Of a stretch of DNA of 18,061 bases, positions 13,718 through 18,061 are shown one piece after another; within the stretch, counting starts at the first letter, position 1, and every line of letters starts with the position of its first letter. The notes below the pieces were generated by a model. That model had not been told where the DNA came from and did not search any database. It worked only from the letters and a program-made list of their open reading frames with translations. Source of the DNA: Gammaproteobacteria bacterium (GTDB lineage: Bacteria > Pseudomonadota > Gammaproteobacteria > UBA4575). A program made the translations under genes and the position numbers. The stretch lies in the NCBI GenBank assembly GCA_027297825.1, contig JAPUHH010000042.1, forward strand, positions 1 to 18,061, read 5' to 3'.

Positions 13718-14857
13718 TTATTGTTCTTTATAGTTACAGATCAGGTCCAATGCGTGATCTATTTCATCTCGTGGGGTATAAAAATGTGGCGAGAAGCGGA
13801 TGCCATTACTTCGATATGCGCACAATACATTCGATTTTTGCAGGTGTTTATACAAATTATAGTTATCGACGTCCTGGCGCTGCATCGTGATGATTCCCGA
13901 CTGTCGGTTTGAACTCATATCAGAAACAATATTAAAGCCATATTTTTTATATTTTTCATGTATATATGAAATATTTCTAGATATCATGTTATATATGTAT
14001 TCAACTCCAACTTCCAGGATCAAGCTCATACTTGCATGCATGGCTTGGATACCTAGGTTATTAGGGCTGCCACATTCGAAACGTCGCGCATCGCTTGCCG
14101 GCTTCCAATCTAAGGCCTCATAATCACCAAGCTTTTCCATCATATGCCATCCATATTGATTTAGATGCAGCTGATCTCTAAGCTTGGGATTGCAATAAAA
14201 CATACCGATGCCTTCTGGGCTCAATAGCCACTTGTGCCCGTCTGCCATGACAAAATCGGCTGGAGTTTTGGTTAAATTAAAGGGTATTGCGCCAAGAATT
14301 TGGATTGCATCCACGCACAGTAGAATGTTGTGTGCTCGACAGTATTGGCTGATTTTTGCAAGATCCATGCGTAGTCCATTCGCAAATTGCACTGCGCTTA
14401 CTGCAATAAGGCGTGTATTTTGATCAGCTTGAGCGAAGAGGGCATCTTCCGGTGTGGTGGCTTGGTATAAATCTACGCTTCTCGCTTCTACGCCAAAGCG
14501 TGATTGTAAAGATTGCCAAATGATCCGGTTGGATGGAAATTCTTGCTGCGCATATACAACATTCTCATGGGCTTGCCATGCGATACCGTAGGCTACAATG
14601 GAAAGCGCCTCAGAAGTGCTTTTTACAAAAGCGATGTCGTTGGCACTTTTTGCATTAATGAGTTGTTGGCAATAGTGACGGAGCTCAGATTCTTTTTGTT
14701 CCCATTCAACATATTTTTGCGAGCCGTTTTGAGAGTTCTCTTTTGCAAAACTAATGATGGCATCTTTTGTGCGTTTAGGCCAAGGCCCAACTCCCGCATG
14801 ATTTAAATGAATTAATCCTGGTTGAAGTGGAAATTCATGTGCCCAATTTGTATACAT
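13718..14857 (-). CDS. Class V PLP-dependent aminotransferase family protein
   Basis: The 379-residue PLP enzyme belongs to the class V (cysteine desulfurase/isopenicillin-N-epimerase-like) group. It shows LNHAGVGPWP near the start, VKSTSEALSIVAYG for cofactor phosphate binding, QEFPSNRIIW, VSAVQFANGLRMD, Asp183 in CVDAIQILGAIPFN and the Schiff-base Lys209 in MADGHKWLL, then a small C-terminal domain with GIRFSPHFYTPRDEID. No Cys loop typical of IscS/SufS is evident, so a true desulfurase is not supported and the substrate is unknown. It is transcribed divergently from bioA with 48 bp between start codons, and is followed after 100 bp by the thiolase gene on the same strand. Its presence in the beta-oxidation cluster may be only positional. 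Confidence 0.85.
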   Translation of the reverse strand: MYTNWAHEFPLQPGLIHLNHAGVGPWPKRTKDAIISFAKENSQNGSQKYVEWEQKESELRHYCQQLINAKSANDIAFVKSTSEALSIVAYGIAWQAHENVVYAQQEFPSNRIIWQSLQSRFGVEARSVDLYQATTPEDALFAQADQNTRLIAVSAVQFANGLRMDLAKISQYCRAHNILLCVDAIQILGAIPFNLTKTPADFVMADGHKWLLSPEGIGMFYCNPKLRDQLHLNQYGWHMMEKLGDYEALDWKPASDARRFECGSPNNLGIQAMHASMSLILEVGVEYIYNMISRNISYIHEKYKKYGFNIVSDMSSNRQSGIITMQRQDVDNYNLYKHLQKSNVLCAYRSNGIRFSPHFYTPRDEIDHALDLICNYKEQ

Positions 14858-14905
14858 ACGTTAGAGTAGCATGAAAGAAAGTTTAAGCAGAAAAGTGTTA
14901 TAGCA

Positions 14906-16255
14906 ATGAAATCTGAAGATTTAAAACAAAGAGATTTGGCCTCGGTATGGCATCCGTGCACGCAAATGAAAGACCACAAATTTTTACCCATGGTGCCCAT
15001 CAAAAAGGCGCAAGGGGTATGGCTTGAAGACTTTGATGGCAATCGATACATCGATGCAATTAGTTCCTGGTGGGTAAATTTATTTGGCCATAGTAACGAA
15101 AAGATTAGTTCCGCTATTAAACAACAGTTAGATTGTTTTGAGCATGTGTTGCTTGCTGGCTTCTCGCACGAAGCGGTTATCAATCTATCCGAACAGCTAA
15201 TAGAGATTACTCCTGCATCTTTGTCTAAATGTTTTTACGCGGACAATGGTTCCTCTGCTGTTGAAGTCGCATTAAAGATGAGCTTTCATTATTGGAAAAA
15301 TATTGGGCAACCCAAAAAGACTAAGTTTATTAATCTCAGTAATTCATATCATGGTGAGACGATTGGTGCGCTTTCACTTGGAGATGTTTCCCTTTATAAG
15401 GAGGTTTACGAGCCTTTGTTGCTAGATGTAATTACGGTTCCTAGTCCTGATAGTTTCAATCGCGAAATAGGGGAGTCCGAACGTGAATATGCTGTGAGAA
15501 TGTTTGCGCATATGGAGGAAGCATTACAACAACATAAAGATGAAGTGTGTGCGGTCATTGTTGAGCCTTTGGTACAGTGCGCGGGCAATATGCGAATGTA
15601 TGATTCAAGTTACCTAACTTTATTACGCATGGCTTGCGATAAATACGAAGTTCATCTTATTGCCGATGAGATTGCCGTGGGCTTTGGGCGCACAGGCACT
15701 ATGTTTGCCTGTGAGCAAGCTGGCATCAGTCCCGACTTTATGTGTTTATCGAAAGGACTTACAGGTGGTTATTTGCCATTGTCTGTAGTGCTTACAACGG
15801 ATCACGTGTATGAAGCTTTTTATGATGATTATGAGAATCTGACTGCATTCATGCATTCGCATAGCTATACCGGCAATCCCTTGGGCTGCGCTGCTGCGTT
15901 AGCAACGCTCGATATCTTCAAGTCGGAAAATATAATTGAGGCGAACAAATCACTGATTAAAGAATTCTCTCAGCAATGTGAACGATTTTGTGATCATCCA
16001 AATATTGGTGATATTAGGCAACGCGGTATGATTACTGCCATTGAGTTAGTAAAGGATAAAGCGACCAAAGAATCTTATCCTTGGCAGCAAAGACGTGGAC
16101 TTGAAGTATATAAGTATGGCCTTAAGCATAAGGCTTTGCTCAGACCCTTAGGAAATGTGATTTACTTTATGCCGCCTTACGTGATCACCGCAGAAGAGAT
16201 TCAGCTATTGGTTGATGTTGCAGAGCGCGGCATAGAACTTGCTACTAAAGATTAG
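14906..16255 (+). CDS. bioA: Adenosylmethionine-8-amino-7-oxononanoate aminotransferase
   Basis: The 449-residue class III aminotransferase transfers the amino group of S-adenosylmethionine to 8-amino-7-oxononanoate, making 7,8-diaminononanoate for biotin. The N-terminal WHPCTQM (15-21), SSWWVNLFGH, YADNGSSAVEVALKM for PLP phosphate binding, LSNSYHGET, Asp254 in LIADEIAVGFGRTG and the Schiff-base Lys283 in LSKGLTGGYLPLS are all present, as are HSYTGNPLGCAAA and RPLGNVIYFMPPY near the end. Position 18 is Cys where E. coli has Tyr17; this WHPCTQ form is common in one BioA subgroup and does not imply loss of function. No BirA-type operator is visible in the 48-bp spacer, and no other bio gene is nearby. 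It ends seven bases from the convergent OmpA-like gene. Confidence 0.95.
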   Translation: MKSEDLKQRDLASVWHPCTQMKDHKFLPMVPIKKAQGVWLEDFDGNRYIDAISSWWVNLFGHSNEKISSAIKQQLDCFEHVLLAGFSHEAVINLSEQLIEITPASLSKCFYADNGSSAVEVALKMSFHYWKNIGQPKKTKFINLSNSYHGETIGALSLGDVSLYKEVYEPLLLDVITVPSPDSFNREIGESEREYAVRMFAHMEEALQQHKDEVCAVIVEPLVQCAGNMRMYDSSYLTLLRMACDKYEVHLIADEIAVGFGRTGTMFACEQAGISPDFMCLSKGLTGGYLPLSVVLTTDHVYEAFYDDYENLTAFMHSHSYTGNPLGCAAALATLDIFKSENIIEANKSLIKEFSQQCERFCDHPNIGDIRQRGMITAIELVKDKATKESYPWQQRRGLEVYKYGLKHKALLRPLGNVIYFMPPYVITAEEIQLLVDVAERGIELATKD

Positions 16256-16262
16256 TTTTATA

Positions 16263-17075
16263 TTAATTGCTGCTATACGCAGCGGTTTTGATTACCACTT
16301 CCATACGACGATTTAACTTTCTTCCTACTTTTGTTGTATTGGTTGCAACAGGAACTTCTTCACCAAAGCCGCGTGTTTCAATGCGGCTTATATCAATGCC
16401 TCGGCTAATTAAAAATTGTTTGACAGCATCGGCACGTTGTTGTGATAAATGTAAATTTTCATTGGCATTACCTGTGCTATCAGTATGGCCTTCGATTATG
16501 ATTTCACGTTTTGGATTGCCTTGTAGGTATTGTAGCAGTGGCTCTATTCGTCTGGAAGATTCTGGCTCTAAATCTGTTCCACCCGCTGCGAAAAGCAAGT
16601 CGTTGATAATTAATAATGTCCCACGACTAGTTTCTTCGACTTGATATTGTCCTAAGGAATGTTCTAAGAATTTAACGCGTTGCTGCACTGTTTGGGTTTC
16701 ATTGTGAGCGCGTTTTGACTCCATGCTGCGAGCATGCGCAATCATTTCTTGTTTTTGCTGTTTTAGTTTTGTTCGTTCCTGTTCAGAGTTGAATTTAAGT
16801 AGTAATTCTTTTGCTATGGCTTGTTTTTGCCTTGCCAGATAAATGTAGTGGTCTGTATTGCTAATATCATTCTCTTGCAAAGAATGTTCCGCATCTCTTA
16901 AATATTCATCTGCCTGAAAAAGCGTAACGGACGATACCTCTAGTATGCCTTGTTCGGATGTAAGAGCTACTTGATCTAATCTAGCTTCTTCAAGTGAGGG
17001 GTAGAGTTTGGGCGCACCACTTGCGCAACTAAATAAAATGAGAATGACTAAGGTGAAAAGATATAATTTCAACAT
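16263..17075 (-). CDS. OmpA-domain lipoprotein with DUF4398-like N-terminal region
   Basis: The 270-residue protein has a lipoprotein signal with Cys17 after ILILFS and so is probably an outer-membrane lipoprotein. Residues about 28-95 resemble the DUF4398 helical repeat; about 95-145 is Gln/Lys-rich coiled coil. The C-terminal OmpA domain contains LLFAAGGTDLEPES, EGHTDSTGNANENL with Asp199, LSQQRADAV with Arg214 and the LNRRMEVVI end; the Asp and Arg bind diaminopimelate of peptidoglycan. It would link the outer membrane to the cell wall, as Pal does, but the N-terminal DUF4398 region sets it apart from Pal. It starts seven bases after the stop of the upstream DUF4398 lipoprotein gene, so they form a two-gene operon. 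Confidence 0.9.
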   Translation of the reverse strand: MLKLYLFTLVILILFSCASGAPKLYPSLEEARLDQVALTSEQGILEVSSVTLFQADEYLRDAEHSLQENDISNTDHYIYLARQKQAIAKELLLKFNSEQERTKLKQQKQEMIAHARSMESKRAHNETQTVQQRVKFLEHSLGQYQVEETSRGTLLIINDLLFAAGGTDLEPESSRRIEPLLQYLQGNPKREIIIEGHTDSTGNANENLHLSQQRADAVKQFLISRGIDISRIETRGFGEEVPVATNTTKVGRKLNRRMEVVIKTAAYSSN

Positions 17076-17082
17076 ACTGTTG

Positions 17083-17469
17083 CTATGGGTCTAATGGAGA
17101 AAGCCGTATTGGCTCGCGCCATTGTAGCTCTTGATGCAAGTTTGTAATGCTGGCCTCAAGGCTCGTAACTTCTTGTTCTGCGCTGATTCGTTGCGCTTTT
17201 ATCTTAATGAGTTCTACATCAACGAGAATCTGCTGCGCTAGTTGTTCTGCAGTTTGGTGCTCTTTATTAATCGCTGCGTTATTGGCACGTTGTAGTTTTG
17301 TTTGCACAGCATCCACGTCAGCAGCCACATAGCTTCGATAATTTGTATGATTAACACTGCTAACTGCAACCTCAGACTGTGGCAGAGTCTTTGATGGTGG
17401 GATGGAAGTACAGCCTAAAAGGCCGCTTAACAGAAAAACACTGGTAAATACGCTTATTTTAATGTGCAT
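17083..17469 (-). CDS. Small DUF4398 lipoprotein
   Basis: This 128-residue protein has a signal peptide ending in the lipobox LLGC (Cys20), then a short polar linker and a helical region (YVAADVDAVQTKLQRAN, KEHQTAEQLAQQILVDVELIKIKAQ) matching the DUF4398 pattern of Ala/Leu-rich helices. Function is unknown. In many Proteobacteria such a gene stands next to an OmpA-domain lipoprotein and a murein-binding or L,D-transpeptidase gene, as here. The ATG at 17469 follows a modest gaagag. It is the first gene of the two-gene operon and is divergent from the L,D-transpeptidase across 173 bp. Confidence 0.82.
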   Translation of the reverse strand: MHIKISVFTSVFLLSGLLGCTSIPPSKTLPQSEVAVSSVNHTNYRSYVAADVDAVQTKLQRANNAAINKEHQTAEQLAQQILVDVELIKIKAQRISAEQEVTSLEASITNLHQELQWREPIRLSPLDP

Positions 17470-17642
17470 GTATACTCTTCATCTGGTGTTTGCTGCATTG
17501 GCATAGTGGTTTAGCCTATCTGTACGCATTTGTACTAATCTAGTGCTAATCTGCTAGGCCTAGTTTACGGCAAAGGATTTACTGTAAAGGCATTATTTAT
17601 TGCGATATTCTTATGTTTTACTATGAAATTTAGCTGCCTTTT
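17470..17642. promoter_or_regulatory. Divergent promoter region, lipoprotein operon / L,D-transpeptidase
   Basis: This 173-bp gap separates two divergent starts, so it must carry promoters in both directions. AT-rich blocks occur near 17560-17620, but no single -35/-10 pair or operator can be named. The proximity of two envelope transcription units suggests shared control, which is an inference. Confidence 0.4.
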
Positions 17643-18061
17643 ATGAAAAGATCCATTTCTCTAATTGCTTTTCTGTATCTCGTCATGGCCCCTGGGGTAC
17701 AGGCTGAACGGTATCTTCTGCCCACTAATGGCGATTCCATCATAGGTCAATTAGCCATAATAAGTGCACAAGAAAGCGATACTTTTCTTGATCTAGCACG
17801 AAGATTTGATATTGGTTTTCAGGAAATTGTAATCGCGAATCCCAAGGTAGATCCATGGATACCGGGTGAGGGTACGCAAGTGGTGGTTCCTACTCGTTAT
17901 ATCCTGCCCGCAACAAAGCGAGAAGGGTTGGTACTTAATTTGGCTGAAATGCGCTTGTATTACTACCCAAAAAGTTCCAATAGTAAGCCTAAGTATGTGC
18001 ATACCTATCCCATCAGCATTGGACGTGATGGATGGGATACGCCTTATACTCAGACACGCAT
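17643..18061 (+). CDS. L,D-transpeptidase (ErfK/YbiS family), N-terminal part
   Basis: The frame is open from the ATG at 17643 to the window edge (139 codons); the catalytic C-terminal part lies outside. A signal peptide is visible (KRSISLIAFLYLVMAPGVQA, cleavage after VQA at about residue 22). Next comes a YLLPTNGDSIIGQL segment, a LysM-like region (DTFLDLARRFDIGFQEIVIANPKVDPW), then PTRYILPATKREGLVLNLAEMRLYYYP and HTYPISIGRDGWDTP, the start of the YkuD catalytic domain as in E. coli YbiS. These periplasmic enzymes form 3-3 peptidoglycan cross-links or attach Braun lipoprotein; which one cannot be told. It has no strong ribosome-binding site. The divergent neighbours are peptidoglycan-binding lipoproteins. 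Confidence 0.9.
   Translation, partial: MKRSISLIAFLYLVMAPGVQAERYLLPTNGDSIIGQLAIISAQESDTFLDLARRFDIGFQEIVIANPKVDPWIPGEGTQVVVPTRYILPATKREGLVLNLAEMRLYYYPKSSNSKPKYVHTYPISIGRDGWDTPYTQTR

Noticed and set aside
14858..14905. BirA operator upstream of bioA
   Set aside because: The 48-bp spacer contains no pair of inverted ttgtaaac-like half-sites.
15015..15035. Cys in the WHPCTQ motif of BioA as a missing active-site residue
   Set aside because: The same WHPCTQ form is common in one subgroup of BioA proteins, so it does not mark an inactive enzyme.
1..18061. CRISPR arrays, tRNA or rRNA genes, full insertion sequences
   Set aside because: No regularly spaced direct repeats, no cloverleaf-like segments and no transposase frames were seen on either strand.

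Overview
The window reads as a chromosomal segment of a moderately AT-rich gammaproteobacterium. The evidence is a DeaD/CsdA-type helicase with a DbpA RNA-binding domain, a FadI/FadJ-type beta-oxidation pair, BioA, YaiI and a YbiS-like L,D-transpeptidase. The genus cannot be named from the sequence alone.

Layout. (1) 1-429 is the 3' end of lpdA, the E3 subunit of a 2-oxoacid dehydrogenase complex. (2) 430-4480 is an accessory island. Small unrelated same-strand genes are separated by folded spacers that start with TAAC-type and end with GTTA-type core boxes, which are the marks of integron attC sites. The cargo is a SAM methyltransferase, a half-size UPF0016/GDT1 transporter, a DUF2130 nuclease-like coiled-coil protein, a truncated haemoglobin and a short orphan. 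No integrase gene is present, so this is a cluster of attC sites lacking an integrase (CALIN). A 123-bp inverted-repeat element with a 5-bp direct repeat lies at its left edge. The array looks decayed: the DUF2130 gene carries three single-base frameshifts, another probably affects the short orphan, one affects ytoQ just to the right, and one attC has a G-to-C change in its core. (3) 4480-7228 holds a frameshifted ytoQ, an intact yaiI and a convergent deaD. (4) 7229-10283 is loosely packed, with a DUF167 gene broken by an in-frame TGA, an orphan very acidic protein, a DoxX-family membrane protein, a single-RRM RNA-binding protein and two probable minus-strand gene relics. (5) 10284-14857 is a minus-strand block of a class V aminotransferase, a FadI-type thiolase and a FadJ-type multifunctional protein. 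(6) 14906-18061 holds bioA, a convergent pair of DUF4398/OmpA-type lipoproteins, and the start of a divergent L,D-transpeptidase that runs off the window.

How the genes work together. FadI and FadJ would carry out the hydratase, dehydrogenase and thiolase steps of fatty-acid beta-oxidation, and lpdA serves a 2-oxoacid dehydrogenase that feeds the TCA cycle. BioA is a biotin-synthesis step. The two lipoproteins and the L,D-transpeptidase belong to the peptidoglycan/outer-membrane layer. DeaD and the RRM protein are the kind of RNA chaperones often induced by cold. The most unusual part is the integrase-less, degenerating cassette array and its collection of broken genes next to intact core genes.
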